DNA of 64,000 nucleotides from Marinomonas sp. MED121. Its GTDB lineage: Bacteria; Pseudomonadota; Gammaproteobacteria; Pseudomonadales; Marinomonadaceae. The notes under the pieces are model-generated. The model searched no databases, was not told where the DNA came from, and saw nothing but the letters and a program-made list of their open reading frames with translations. The stretch covers positions 458,608 through 522,607 of the forward strand of contig NZ_CH672430.1 in the NCBI RefSeq assembly GCF_000153025.1, written 5' to 3'. Position 1 is the first letter of the stretch, and every line of letters begins with the position of its first letter. This document shows positions 17,681 to 26,351 of this stretch, piece after piece. The position numbers and the translations under genes are program-made.

Positions 17681-17713
17681 GTGAGTTAAAAAAATTTAAT
17701 TTTTTTAACTCAC
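17681..17713. promoter_or_regulatory. Long perfect inverted repeat upstream of the bufferin precursor
   Basis: Arms GTGAGTTAAAAAAA and TTTTTTTAACTCAC (14 bp, loop TTTAA) centred about 105 bp before the precursor start. It could be an operator, or a T-rich terminator working in both directions. The sequence does not decide between these. Confidence 0.5.
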
Positions 17714-17764
17714 TGTTTTAATAAAGAATAATAATAGCCATAAAACAAGGAAAGAAATTACTAG

Positions 17765-17797
17765 GATTAAAAGCCCAGTGCGGCAGCGCTTTTAATC
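17765..17797 (-). terminator. Hairpin after the DUF2750 gene
   Basis: A 10-bp stem GATTAAAAGC / GCTTTTAATC with a 13-base GC-rich loop, directly against the stop of the DUF2750 gene. Probably its transcript end. Confidence 0.6.
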
Positions 17798-17798
17798 A

Positions 17799-18173
17799 TT
17801 AACCCGCTAACGCTTCGCTTAGGGCGTCCGCTTTAATTAGCTTACCCTCATCTTCAATATTAGGGAAAACCGCCACATCAATATTATCGGCTTGCAAACT
17901 CGGTAACCAGTTTGACTTAAATTCGGCTAATGGCACACACACAGGGTCGCAATCATCCCAATCATCAACCGCCCATTGTGCTGCAAACTCAGCATCAGGC
18001 CAAACCATGACACAGTCACCTTCATCGGTTTCTACCATCACAAAGCCTTCTTCGTTACTTAAGCTCCAAACTTGCTCAGATTGAGTCACTTGCTTAACAA
18101 AAAAAGCCATACGCTCATCATCAGATGACGCCAATAAATGTACTCTTTGATCAACACTTAATTCTTCAGACAT
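17799..18173 (-). CDS. DUF2750 domain-containing protein
   Basis: A 124-residue acidic cytoplasmic protein of the DUF2750 family: RMAFFVKQVTQSEQVWSL, FVMVETDEGDCVMVWPD, AEFAAQWAVDDWDDCDPVCV and PLAEFKSNWLPSL. The family has no known function. It is 36 bp downstream of rsuA on the same strand and probably shares its transcript, with a hairpin at its 3' end. Confidence 0.85.
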   Translation of the reverse strand: MSEELSVDQRVHLLASSDDERMAFFVKQVTQSEQVWSLSNEEGFVMVETDEGDCVMVWPDAEFAAQWAVDDWDDCDPVCVPLAEFKSNWLPSLQADNIDVAVFPNIEDEGKLIKADALSEALAG

Positions 18174-18209
18174 ACTTCTACTCTCATCGTTAATTCTATC
18201 TAAAAAGGA

Positions 18210-18902
18210 TTAAGCTAGCAGTGCAACCTGCTCAGGGCTTAATTCTGTAAATTCACCTAACGCCATGTCTTGGCTTAAACACACTTCCCCTATTTGAGTT
18301 CTGTGTAGCGCCTCAACCTTGTTACCAACTGCGGCTAACATACGCTTTACTTGATGATATTTGCCTTCACTGATGGTCAAACTTATTTGCTTTTCAGTGT
18401 GAGAGACCACCTTAGCAGGCTTAGTTAAATCAATTTCGCCCTTTAACAACACTCCTTTTTCTAAGGCTTCGATTGCGTCTTTTGTAATCTCATCTGCTAA
18501 ATCCACTAAATAGGTTTTAGGGCAATCATGCTTAGGCGATGTGATTTTATGCAACCATTGGCCATCTGTTGTCAATAAAAGTAAGCCAGTTGTGTCCTTA
18601 TCAAGACGACCTACAATTTTAAGCTCTTTTTGAATTTCATGGGGAAGTAAATCTAAAACCACATCATGCTCATCATCTTGTAATGCACACACCACACCAG
18701 CTGGCTTGTACATCATATAATAACGATTTTGTTGAAATGATAAGGGGGACTTATCCAATATCACGTCACACAAATCAGTGACAGGACTATTGGCTTTTAG
18801 TTTGCTCTCTCCATTAACCAGAACACGCCCTTTTGCTATGGCTATTTTGGCTTCTTTTCGAGACAGGTTGGCAGCATGGGCCAAGTAATAATCTAAACGC
18901 AA
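18210..18902 (-). CDS. rsuA: 16S rRNA pseudouridine synthase RsuA
   Basis: A 230-residue pseudouridine synthase that in E. coli modifies U516 of 16S rRNA. It has an N-terminal S4 RNA-binding domain (MRLDYYLAHAANLSRKEAKIAI) and a catalytic domain with GRLDKDTTGLLLLT carrying the active-site Asp, then KTYLVDLAD and the SEGKYHQVKRMLAAVGNKV motif. The start is a TTG at 18902; it gives the standard MRLD N-terminus and no ATG fits. The length is normal for RsuA. Confidence 0.9.
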   Translation of the reverse strand: MRLDYYLAHAANLSRKEAKIAIAKGRVLVNGESKLKANSPVTDLCDVILDKSPLSFQQNRYYMMYKPAGVVCALQDDEHDVVLDLLPHEIQKELKIVGRLDKDTTGLLLLTTDGQWLHKITSPKHDCPKTYLVDLADEITKDAIEALEKGVLLKGEIDLTKPAKVVSHTEKQISLTISEGKYHQVKRMLAAVGNKVEALHRTQIGEVCLSQDMALGEFTELSPEQVALLA

Positions 18903-19236
18903 GTTAGTTACTCTTAAATAAATCGTTTAATGACTTGGCCCTAAGACCAAACCTTATGAAGAACAGCATATGTACACAACAAGAAAGTCATTCTCTAATG
19001 CGGCACACCTGTTCACTCTTAGCTGATAGAAAGCAGCTTTAGTAATTAATTAGATTTGTAATAAGGTTATTTTATCAAAGAGACAAGACGATAAATACCT
19101 AAGAAAACGCTAACTCGGTATTATCGAAAGGATGAAGAAAGAAATAGAAAGAATGATTTGTTTGGCAAGTGCCCATCATGACAGCTGATGGGCAATTTGA
19201 ATATTCTAGGAAAGCGAATATTGAGATAATCAGCGC
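18903..19236. other. 334-bp intergenic region with two inverted repeats
   Basis: No reading frame worth calling. Near its right end are two inverted repeats: TGCCCATCA / TGATGGGCA (19170-19194) and AATATTC / GAATATT (19200-19222). They sit just past the yitT-like stop on the minus strand and may end its transcript, although no T run follows. Confidence 0.45.
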
Positions 19237-19851
19237 TTAAAAGCCGCTATATCGCCCCGGTTTATGGTTTACTGCAAGAATCAGGTTTAATGCCACTGCA
19301 CCTAATACTGACAATAAAATGGCTTCAATATCGACGACGAAAACAGCCATAAATACGATGATGCAATCGACTACCATCTGAAACTTACCAATAGAGTAAC
19401 CGCGTGTTTGAGCCAAATAGCGTGCAAGAATATTTAGTCCACCCAGACTCGCATTATGGCGAAACAACATTAAGAAGCCAGCCCCCATCAAAAAGCCACC
19501 CACCAAACTCGCGTAAATAGGGTTCAACCCATCAAACGAGATGAACTTAGGGGTAATATCAGCGAAAAAAGACACTAGAAATACGCTAGCAAATGTCTTC
19601 AGGGTGAATTCCCAACCTATCTGTCTAATTGCCAAATAATAAAAAGGCAAATTGATGACAAAAAAGACTTCACCAAAACTAAAAGGAAAAGCATATTGTG
19701 CAAGAAAGGCTAAGCCTGCGGTGCCACCTGACAACAAACTTGCCGAGGTATAAAGGTTTACACCTAATGCCGCGAGTATGGTACCAATTAAGATAGCTTG
19801 CACATCTTCAAGGGTTGTATGTTTAAAAGGGGTTGTTGTCATTGTGGTCAT
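19237..19851 (-). CDS. YitT family membrane protein
   Basis: A 204-residue inner-membrane protein with about six helices, typical of YitT/DUF161: VQAILIGTILAALGVNLYT, LLSGGTAGLAFLAQYAF, FVINLPFYYLAIRQIGWEFT, and GGFLMGAGFLMLFRHNASLGGLNILA. I chose the ATG at 19851, preceded by AGGAG at 7 bases, over a longer frame that opens at 19926. Family function is unknown; members are presumed transporters or channels. Confidence 0.85.
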   Translation of the reverse strand: MTTMTTTPFKHTTLEDVQAILIGTILAALGVNLYTSASLLSGGTAGLAFLAQYAFPFSFGEVFFVINLPFYYLAIRQIGWEFTLKTFASVFLVSFFADITPKFISFDGLNPIYASLVGGFLMGAGFLMLFRHNASLGGLNILARYLAQTRGYSIGKFQMVVDCIIVFMAVFVVDIEAILLSVLGAVALNLILAVNHKPGRYSGF

Positions 19852-20043
19852 TTCACGTCTCCTGCTTACTGAAAACCTAAACTTGTTCAGGCCAGTGAAT
19901 TTTAGTGAATTGAGGTTATTACACAATCTTTCACGGCTCGCTGTTTTTATCTAAAAATAAACAAGTGTCTAAAATAGTAGACAGTTTTCAAAGAAAAAAG
20001 AGCTCGACCTTATTGCCAACAAAAGCCTTTAACCCAAAAGACA

Positions 20044-21339
20044 TTAAGCAATACAAAGGGTATTTTTACCCTGTCCTTTTGCTTTATACATAGCCGCATC
20101 AGCCGCCCTAAACAAAGATGAAATAGTATCTGCGCCATCTTTGAAACAGCAGACGCCAACACTGACTGAGGTATGAATCGGTTTGTTAGTATCTGGCTTA
20201 AAGCTGGTAATGGCGTAATTTCTGATTAATTGATCTATACGAAGAATAAAGTCATCATCCTTATGGCCATAACTTAGAAGTACAAACTCTTCTCCCCCCC
20301 AACGGGCTAGAATCATATTGTCCTCAAGATACCCCTGAACAAACTCACTAAAGTGTTGCAATAAAGCATCACCGATAAGGTGTCCATACTGATCATTCAC
20401 CTGCTTAAAATCATCAATATCTAACACGGCTACCTGAAAGTTACCCGGTTTGTTTTCAGCAAATGCCTGTTGCGCTAACTGTAAGTAGTCGTGGAAAAAT
20501 TCATAGCCTTTTTTGCGATTGTAAACCTTAGTTAAAGCATCATATTGTGAATGCCAGAGAAGGGTTTGAGTGGTCGATTCTGACTCAGTAATATCAATAA
20601 CCGACCCTAAAATACGAGTAGGAAAACCCATTTCATCTCTTGCGACCGTTGCGCCTCGCCCTTGAACCCAAATATAGCCCCCCTCTTTTTGTCTTAGGCG
20701 ATACTTAATTTTAAAACGTTCCGTTTTGCCTTTGACATGATTATCTATGGTTTCAAATGCGGCTTTTTTATCATTTGGATGAATAACATCTAACCATTGA
20801 TCCAATATAGAGCCACTGACCTCAGAGGGTTCAATACCCATTAAACGATAACAGTGCGGGCTTAAGTAAAGAGAGTTTTCGACAAGATTCCAATCCCAGT
20901 AACCATCTTGGGCTTCATGCAAGCAAAAGGTACGCAAAATTTCGTCGTTAACAACCCGTTGCTCATAGTCTTTTCGTGCAGAAATATCCCGCACAGTTAA
21001 CAATAAAGAGTCTGTATCTTGATAGGTGATCCAACCAACTCGCACTTCTACCGATAGCTCAGAGCCATCTTTTCTAAAGTATCTCGATTGACGAGTATGC
21101 TGGGTGTCTGACCTTAAGTGATTGGTATAACTTTGCCATTGAGCAAAGTCCTTTAGCTCGGCATCGATCTCAAATAGACTTTTACTTTCTAAAGACAAAT
21201 CAGCTAATTGCAAATATTCACTCGCCAATGGCGATGCATATAAACACTGGGCATCATCTGCTTTAACAATCAAAATAGCTTCATTGATTTGATTAGATAA
21301 TAGCTGTCGAAGTTGATTATCTTGAATAGAATCTGACAT
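20044..21339 (-). CDS. PAS-domain diguanylate cyclase
   Basis: A 431-residue cytoplasmic c-di-GMP synthase. Two PAS domains (about 10-130 and 140-260) precede a GGDEF domain (about 270-431). The second PAS shows DGYWDWNLVENSLYLSPHC and a PAC end (YIWVQGRGATVARDEMGFP). The GGDEF domain has an intact ARWGGEEFVLLSYG signature and DVLDIDDFK-like metal site (VAVLDIDDFKQVND). The allosteric I-site is absent: EDNM stands where RxxD is expected. No transmembrane segment is seen, so it senses a cytoplasmic signal. It stands alone. Confidence 0.92.
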   Translation of the reverse strand: MSDSIQDNQLRQLLSNQINEAILIVKADDAQCLYASPLASEYLQLADLSLESKSLFEIDAELKDFAQWQSYTNHLRSDTQHTRQSRYFRKDGSELSVEVRVGWITYQDTDSLLLTVRDISARKDYEQRVVNDEILRTFCLHEAQDGYWDWNLVENSLYLSPHCYRLMGIEPSEVSGSILDQWLDVIHPNDKKAAFETIDNHVKGKTERFKIKYRLRQKEGGYIWVQGRGATVARDEMGFPTRILGSVIDITESESTTQTLLWHSQYDALTKVYNRKKGYEFFHDYLQLAQQAFAENKPGNFQVAVLDIDDFKQVNDQYGHLIGDALLQHFSEFVQGYLEDNMILARWGGEEFVLLSYGHKDDDFILRIDQLIRNYAITSFKPDTNKPIHTSVSVGVCCFKDGADTISSLFRAADAAMYKAKGQGKNTLCIA

Positions 21340-21405
21340 AAAGAGGTTATCCCTAAACCTAAAAGCAGGAACTTTTTACCATTAGTACAAAGGAAAGTAA
21401 AAAAA

Positions 21406-22512
21406 TTATTTCTTCTTCAAATCAAGATAAATCATTCTATGATCTGAAGCATGAAGCACAGAAGCACTCATTGGGTGAGATTTCTTAGGCCAAAAAACCG
21501 CTTGATTATGGATACTAAACCGAGAATGAGGCCAATTAGGGTAAAGCACATAATCAGCACATAAACGCCAACTAGCGGTATGCCACTTAGCCCAAGGCTT
21601 TTTAGGTGAATGGGCGAATCCACCAAGACTAGTCGGCAGATCCTGATGTTTAATATTAAGACCTTGCATTAAATGCCTAAGGCTTTGAGAAAAAGCATCC
21701 CCTTCTTTTAGGCTGGCATTTAAATCCCCTAAGACAACAAATTCAGCATTTTTCGCTAGCCCTCCCACTAAACCGGCATCGTCTTCCATATAATCTTCAC
21801 CTTGAATATAGTCATGCCAGAAGCGAATCTCATCATGATTACGACAAGCATTACGTCGCTCTTCACCATCAAACACAGGAGGCGTGGGATGAGAACATAA
21901 AAGATGTAATTCTAAATCCTCTAGCTGAATAGGCAGGTCCCAATGGGATTTAGAAGATAAAGGCAAAACAGCTAAATCCGCCTCATCAAACCACCCTCCT
22001 CCTTGCTCAGAGCTTCGTTGAGGCAGTTTGGCACTAGGCATTCTAGACCATAAAAAATGCTGAAAACTTCTGAATTTTTCAATCAAAATGGGATGCTGAG
22101 ATAAGACAGCCATACCGTATTGACCAGGAAAGTCGCCAAAACCTAATGCATCTGCACCTTGATCAGACGCGATACCATCTTTATCAAAATCACGGCCAGA
22201 GGCTAATCCAGTATTCACTGGTGCTGAAAATCGATAGGCATAAGAAATAGGCGGGGCGAGTGCTGAGCCTGGTAAAGAGGGGTTCTCAAGATAATTTTCA
22301 CAAAACGCAGCAAGCCCAATATTATCGACATCATAGTCAAACTCATTTAACAACAAAATATCAGGTCGATTAAAACGAATGACTAAAGCGACAGCAACAG
22401 CTTGTGAATCTAGAAAATCTGAGTTTTCTTTATCTTGCGTTAGAGCTTGCGCTAACGCCCCTGCAAAGGGACGATTTAACGCCGTATTGTATGTGGCGAC
22501 TCGAACTACCAC
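21406..22512 (-). CDS. Endonuclease/exonuclease/phosphatase-family protein
   Basis: A 368-residue EEP-fold hydrolase. Motifs: VATYNTALNRPF at the N-terminus, LLLNEFDYD (metal-binding Glu), LHLLCSHPTPP, VLGDLNASLKEGD (catalytic Asp and Asn), and the C-terminal SDHRMIYLDL with the Ser-Asp-His end. The start is a GTG (22512). It overlaps cobO by 7 bp, so it is translated with the cobalamin genes, though no link to B12 is known. Similar proteins are annotated as esterase-like or alkaline-phosphatase-like; the substrate is unknown. Confidence 0.85.
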   Translation of the reverse strand: MVVRVATYNTALNRPFAGALAQALTQDKENSDFLDSQAVAVALVIRFNRPDILLLNEFDYDVDNIGLAAFCENYLENPSLPGSALAPPISYAYRFSAPVNTGLASGRDFDKDGIASDQGADALGFGDFPGQYGMAVLSQHPILIEKFRSFQHFLWSRMPSAKLPQRSSEQGGGWFDEADLAVLPLSSKSHWDLPIQLEDLELHLLCSHPTPPVFDGEERRNACRNHDEIRFWHDYIQGEDYMEDDAGLVGGLAKNAEFVVLGDLNASLKEGDAFSQSLRHLMQGLNIKHQDLPTSLGGFAHSPKKPWAKWHTASWRLCADYVLYPNWPHSRFSIHNQAVFWPKKSHPMSASVLHASDHRMIYLDLKKK

Positions 22513-23114
22513 TCAATGCCTATTTGAGCCTTCACACCCGCTTTAAAGGCATGTTTTTCATCGGCTATTTTACTATGGGTATCCACACTGTCCAATAAAG
22601 CTCTTGGCGCAGTACGCCCTGTCATCATCACATTTTGATGACGTGGGCGATTAGCTAAAGCGACAATCAAGTCTTCCACTTCAAGATAGCCATATTTGTA
22701 CATATAAGTAATTTCATCTAATAAGACAAAATCGACAGCAGGATCAGCTAACTTTTCTTTTGCCAAGGCCCATGCTTGCTCAGCCGCCTTTTGCTCCAAT
22801 TCTGGATCACGGGTTTCCCACGTAAAGCCATGGCCCATCACACTAAAAGAAACTTGTGGATGACCGGAGAAGAAAATTTGTTCACCGGTTTCAAGACGAC
22901 CTTTGATAAATTGAATCACAGCCGCACTTTGTCCATGCCCTAACGCCCTTGCCATGGTGCCAAAAGCACTGGAACTTTTACCTTTGCCATTACCCGTTAA
23001 AAGAATGGTCACGCCACGCACTTCTGTGGCGGCCGCAATACGGCCATCAACCACCGCTTTTTTCTTTAATAAACGCGCTTCTCTTTTATCAGCATCTTCT
23101 TGCTTAATTGCCAT
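22506..23114 (-). CDS. cobO: Cob(I)yrinic acid a,c-diamide adenosyltransferase
   Basis: ATP-dependent corrinoid adenosyltransferase (BtuR/CobA/CobO), 202 residues; moves the 5'-deoxyadenosyl group to cobalt. The P-loop is VTILLTGNGKGKSSSAFGT, followed by AAVIQFIKGRLETGEQ, the Walker B-like VDFVLLDEITYMYKYGY, and MMTGRTAPRALLDSVD. The N-terminal 30 residues are charged, as usual. AGGAAA precedes the ATG. It belongs to the B12 run with cobC, cobS and cobT. Confidence 0.95.
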   Translation of the reverse strand: MAIKQEDADKREARLLKKKAVVDGRIAAATEVRGVTILLTGNGKGKSSSAFGTMARALGHGQSAAVIQFIKGRLETGEQIFFSGHPQVSFSVMGHGFTWETRDPELEQKAAEQAWALAKEKLADPAVDFVLLDEITYMYKYGYLEVEDLIVALANRPRHQNVMMTGRTAPRALLDSVDTHSKIADEKHAFKAGVKAQIGIEW

Positions 23115-23123
23115 CTTAGTTTC

Positions 23124-23741
23124 CTAATCGATCGTTTTTTTATACAGCAGCCATTTGGGGTAATAAAGTCCCTTATGAATCGCTAAGATTCTAAGTATAA
23201 AAATAAAGGCGGCGCTGTAAATCGCATTAAATTCATGTCCAGGTGCAATTTTTGACAGTGCAACCACCATAGCCGCTCCTAAAAATGCAGGTGTGGCATA
23301 AAACTCCCGCCCTAACACCAAAGGCGGTCTGTGGGATATCACATCTCGTATGATGCCACCTGCAACCCCTGTAATCACGCCCATTACAATGGCTATCGTA
23401 TCGGGGAATTGATAAAGAAGCACACGCTCGGTTGCCACTACAGTAAAAAGCGCTAACCCAAAAGCATCCGCATAATTAAAAAGGGTTTCGCGATTAGCAA
23501 TATAACGAATACTGAAGAAAGCAAAACATGATGACCCCACCGCAACCCAAAGGTAAGACGTATCTTTTACCCAATAAACCGTTTCCATGGATAAAATAAC
23601 ATCACGAATGGTGCCACCTCCTAAGGACGCCACCATGCCCAATAAGATAATGCTAAATAAGTCCATGTCCCGCTTACCGGAGGAAATAACCCCAGTAATC
23701 GCAAAAGCGGCAATGCCAAACATGCCCAAATAATACAACAT
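23124..23741 (-). CDS. Trimeric intracellular cation (TRIC) channel family protein
   Basis: A 205-residue protein with seven predicted helices and the two glycine-rich repeats of the TRIC/UPF0126 family: LGGGTIRDVIL and GVAGGIIRDVISHRPPLV. The E. coli relative is YadS. Prokaryotic TRIC proteins form potassium-permeable trimers. It sits inside the cobalamin run, 9 bp before cobO, so it is co-transcribed, but no corrinoid role is known. Confidence 0.9.
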   Translation of the reverse strand: MLYYLGMFGIAAFAITGVISSGKRDMDLFSIILLGMVASLGGGTIRDVILSMETVYWVKDTSYLWVAVGSSCFAFFSIRYIANRETLFNYADAFGLALFTVVATERVLLYQFPDTIAIVMGVITGVAGGIIRDVISHRPPLVLGREFYATPAFLGAAMVVALSKIAPGHEFNAIYSAAFIFILRILAIHKGLYYPKWLLYKKTID

Positions 23742-23777
23742 AAAAACGTCCTAACGACTTAACAAACGAAGGTAGGC

Positions 23778-24374
23778 CTAAAGCCAATCCCCTGCACCTA
23801 AACGGTTGAGTTGGACAAAATCACCATGAAGATAAAGCTCTGTCACACTCATCATACCCGGGTTAATTAAATGGCTTTGCGCTAAAGGCCAACCACACAA
23901 CTGGCTCACCAAGACCTTAATCACACCGGAATGAGCAACTAAAATAAGATTATCTGGTTGGTTTTGATTGTCCTGATACTGACTTAATAACGCTTGCCAC
24001 CATTCCATGACTCTGTGCTTTACTTGATATAATGATTCACCTTGATAGGGTGCACTATGAACAATATCCTCAGACCATTCATCAATTTCTTGTCTTTCTA
24101 TTTCTGACCACAAACGCCCTTCCCATAAACCAAAATCAAGCTCTCTTAATGCAGAGGCCTGCACAGATTCAGGGTTTAAAAAATAAGCCAGTTTTGAAGC
24201 CCTTTGCAAAGGGCTATGAAAACTTTCACAACGGCCTTTTATTCGAGAAAAAAGCCAGTTTGATAATTGTGTGGCATCCTCTTCCCAAGCAGGTGCTAAA
24301 TCTAAATCTAAGGCGCCATAGCAGAGGCCTTTTTCAATTTCAGGTTGAGGGTGTCGTATTAAAAAGAGTTTCAC
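23778..24374 (-). CDS. cobC: Histidine phosphatase, probable alpha-ribazole phosphatase
   Basis: A 198-residue phosphoglycerate-mutase-fold phosphatase with the catalytic LFLIRHPQPE (RHG-type, with Pro for Gly) near the N-terminus, LRELDFGLWEGRLWSEI in the middle, and VAHSGVIKVLVSQL with the second catalytic His. Between cobS and the TRIC/cobO genes, its likely job is dephosphorylating alpha-ribazole-5'-phosphate or its cobalamin product. I prefer a GTG start at 24374 (GAGG just upstream, direct entry into VKLFLIRHP) over an ATG at 24404 with no ribosome site. Confidence 0.82.
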   Translation of the reverse strand: MKLFLIRHPQPEIEKGLCYGALDLDLAPAWEEDATQLSNWLFSRIKGRCESFHSPLQRASKLAYFLNPESVQASALRELDFGLWEGRLWSEIERQEIDEWSEDIVHSAPYQGESLYQVKHRVMEWWQALLSQYQDNQNQPDNLILVAHSGVIKVLVSQLCGWPLAQSHLINPGMMSVTELYLHGDFVQLNRLGAGDWL

Positions 24375-24425
24375 TATAGCCTCACAGTAATCAAGCTGGA
24401 GCATAAAAAGAATGGCTTAACATTA

Positions 24426-25229
24426 TTAGCTAAAATAGATAAGAATCGAGAATAATAGCGCTAATTCAGATATTTGTTCAGAGGCCCCCAATGTATCCCC
24501 ATTAAAACCAGAAATTTTATGCTTTAAATAACGACCAAATAGAGTGGCAATGACCCCCATTAATACACATAAAAAAGTCCCTATGTGCCAAGCAAACATA
24601 AAGCTTGAAAGTAATGCGATTGGCGCACCAACATAAACCCATTCGTGGGGCGTTAACTTACCAATCATAGATATGGCCTTAGACTTGCCTAATGAGACAT
24701 AAGGTAATTTATGCATGATGAGGATAGGGGTTACCCTAGCTAAAGCATGAACAAACAACCAAAGAAGTACGCCCATCAAAGCACTTTGTGTCAAAGCTAG
24801 AATTTGAGTCAGTAATAACCACTTGAGAGTTAACACACACCAAATACCAATGGCTGCGTAACTGCCAAGTCTTGAGTCTTTCATGATTTCTAATCTTTGC
24901 TCTTGTGTCCAACCACCAATCAAACCATCAAGACTGTCCATAAGGCCATCTTCATGAAACGCCCCCGTCAGAGCCACACTGGATATTATGATGAGCAAAG
25001 CAGAAAGAGAGTCTGTGAAGTCAAACAACAAAGGCCAAGTGCTGATTAAAGCAATAATGGCGCCGACTAGCGGTAAAAAGGTAACCGCTTGGACATGGGG
25101 AGCAGCCGCTTGCCACTCATGTTTGAGTGGCAAGCGGCTATAGGTGGTAACGGAACGCTTAAAGCCTTCGATTAACATGGCTTTTGTCGGCCAAGGCTGC
25201 TCTACTAAACCAAGTAACCATGCTTTCAT
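24426..25229 (-). CDS. cobS: Adenosylcobinamide-GDP ribazoletransferase
   Basis: Cobalamin synthase, 267 residues, inner membrane; joins alpha-ribazole to adenosylcobinamide-GDP. Signature segments: RSVTTYSRLPLKHEW, HEDGLMDSLDGLIGGWTQEQ, RLEIMKDSRLGSYAAIGIW (acidic metal site in DGLMDSLDG), and GFNGDTLGASEQISELALL at the end. Several long helices are visible. It lies 23 bp after cobT. Confidence 0.95.
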   Translation of the reverse strand: MKAWLLGLVEQPWPTKAMLIEGFKRSVTTYSRLPLKHEWQAAAPHVQAVTFLPLVGAIIALISTWPLLFDFTDSLSALLIIISSVALTGAFHEDGLMDSLDGLIGGWTQEQRLEIMKDSRLGSYAAIGIWCVLTLKWLLLTQILALTQSALMGVLLWLFVHALARVTPILIMHKLPYVSLGKSKAISMIGKLTPHEWVYVGAPIALLSSFMFAWHIGTFLCVLMGVIATLFGRYLKHKISGFNGDTLGASEQISELALLFSILIYFS

Positions 25230-25252
25230 CTTGTTACCGCCTTAATCTCTCT

Positions 25253-26335
25253 TTAAGCTTTTTCTTGGCTTACTGCTGCGCTTTCAAAGCTGGCCATGTT
25301 TTTTAAGAATAATGCTGCACTTTCAATTAAGGGTAAGGATAGTATGGCGCCACTGCCTTCACCAAGTCGTAATGACATAGACAGTAAAGGCGTTACATCA
25401 AGGTAGTTTAACAATGCTGCATGGGCGGTTTCTTGAGACTCATGGGCAAAAATAGCAAACCCCTTTACATTCTCATCAAGTTTTTGCGCTAGCAAATAGG
25501 CCACAGTACAGATAAAGCCATCAACCACAAAAGCAACCTTACGTTCAGCCGCCCTAAGCATAGCGCCTGTCATTGCAACGATTTCTAATCCACCACATTC
25601 TTGCGCGATCAATTGAGGCTCTAATTCAGCGACGGTTTTACGATAAAGCTCTCTTGGGTAGTCTTCTTTCAAACGTTTCTTCGTTTGCTCGATAACTTTA
25701 GCTTTTCGTGCAATGCCCTCTTCACTTGCTCCCGTACCGGGTCCAACACAGCTCTCTGCCGAAAGGTCGGTAAGACAAGACATTAAACAAGATGCCGTCG
25801 TAGTATTCCCGATTCCCATCTCACCAAACATTAGCAAGTTAGAGCCTGCCGTTTTAGCTCTATCAACTTCATCCAGTCCAACTTGCAAAGCGGCTTTAAA
25901 CTCATACTCTGTCATGGCCGCTTTTAAGGTAAAGTCTTTACTGCCATTGGCAACTTTTCGTTTAGAGAGAAGAAGATGATCATCAAATACAGATTTCACC
26001 CCCACATCCACAATACGTAACGGCACCTTATGCTGCTGACAAAAGACATTAACGGCCGCCCCGCCCGATAAGAAGTTAAGCACCATTTGGTAGGTCACTT
26101 CTTGTGGAAAAGGGCTCACATTTTGTGCGACCACACCATGGTCTGCGGCAAAAACAATCATATGAGGCTTTTGAATTTCAGGTTCAAGACTTTGTTGAAT
26201 TCGACCCAATTGTTTGGCCAGTGTTTCAAGTTGTCCAAGCGCACCTAAAGGCTTAGTTTTACTGTCTATCTTTTCTTGTAGCGCGGCGTCCATCTCTGTA
26301 CTGATAGGCGCAATTTTAAAACGAGTATTAGCCAT
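25253..26335 (-). CDS. cobT: Nicotinate-nucleotide--dimethylbenzimidazole phosphoribosyltransferase
   Basis: CobT, 360 residues; makes alpha-ribazole phosphate from DMB and nicotinate mononucleotide. Motifs: KTKPLGALGQLETLAKQL, IVFAADHGVVAQNVSPFP, NFLSGGAAVNVF, LMFGEMGIGNTTTASCL, GPGTGASEEGIARK, VDGFICTVAYLLA, and the C-terminal LRLGEGSGAILSLPLIESA with the catalytic Glu region. TAGGAAA precedes the ATG. It starts 16 bp after rlmB, so the cobalamin genes seem attached to the rnr-rlmB transcript. No B12 riboswitch was found before it. Confidence 0.95.
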   Translation of the reverse strand: MANTRFKIAPISTEMDAALQEKIDSKTKPLGALGQLETLAKQLGRIQQSLEPEIQKPHMIVFAADHGVVAQNVSPFPQEVTYQMVLNFLSGGAAVNVFCQQHKVPLRIVDVGVKSVFDDHLLLSKRKVANGSKDFTLKAAMTEYEFKAALQVGLDEVDRAKTAGSNLLMFGEMGIGNTTTASCLMSCLTDLSAESCVGPGTGASEEGIARKAKVIEQTKKRLKEDYPRELYRKTVAELEPQLIAQECGGLEIVAMTGAMLRAAERKVAFVVDGFICTVAYLLAQKLDENVKGFAIFAHESQETAHAALLNYLDVTPLLSMSLRLGEGSGAILSLPLIESAALFLKNMASFESAAVSQEKA

Positions 26336-26351
26336 TTTATTTTCCTAACAA

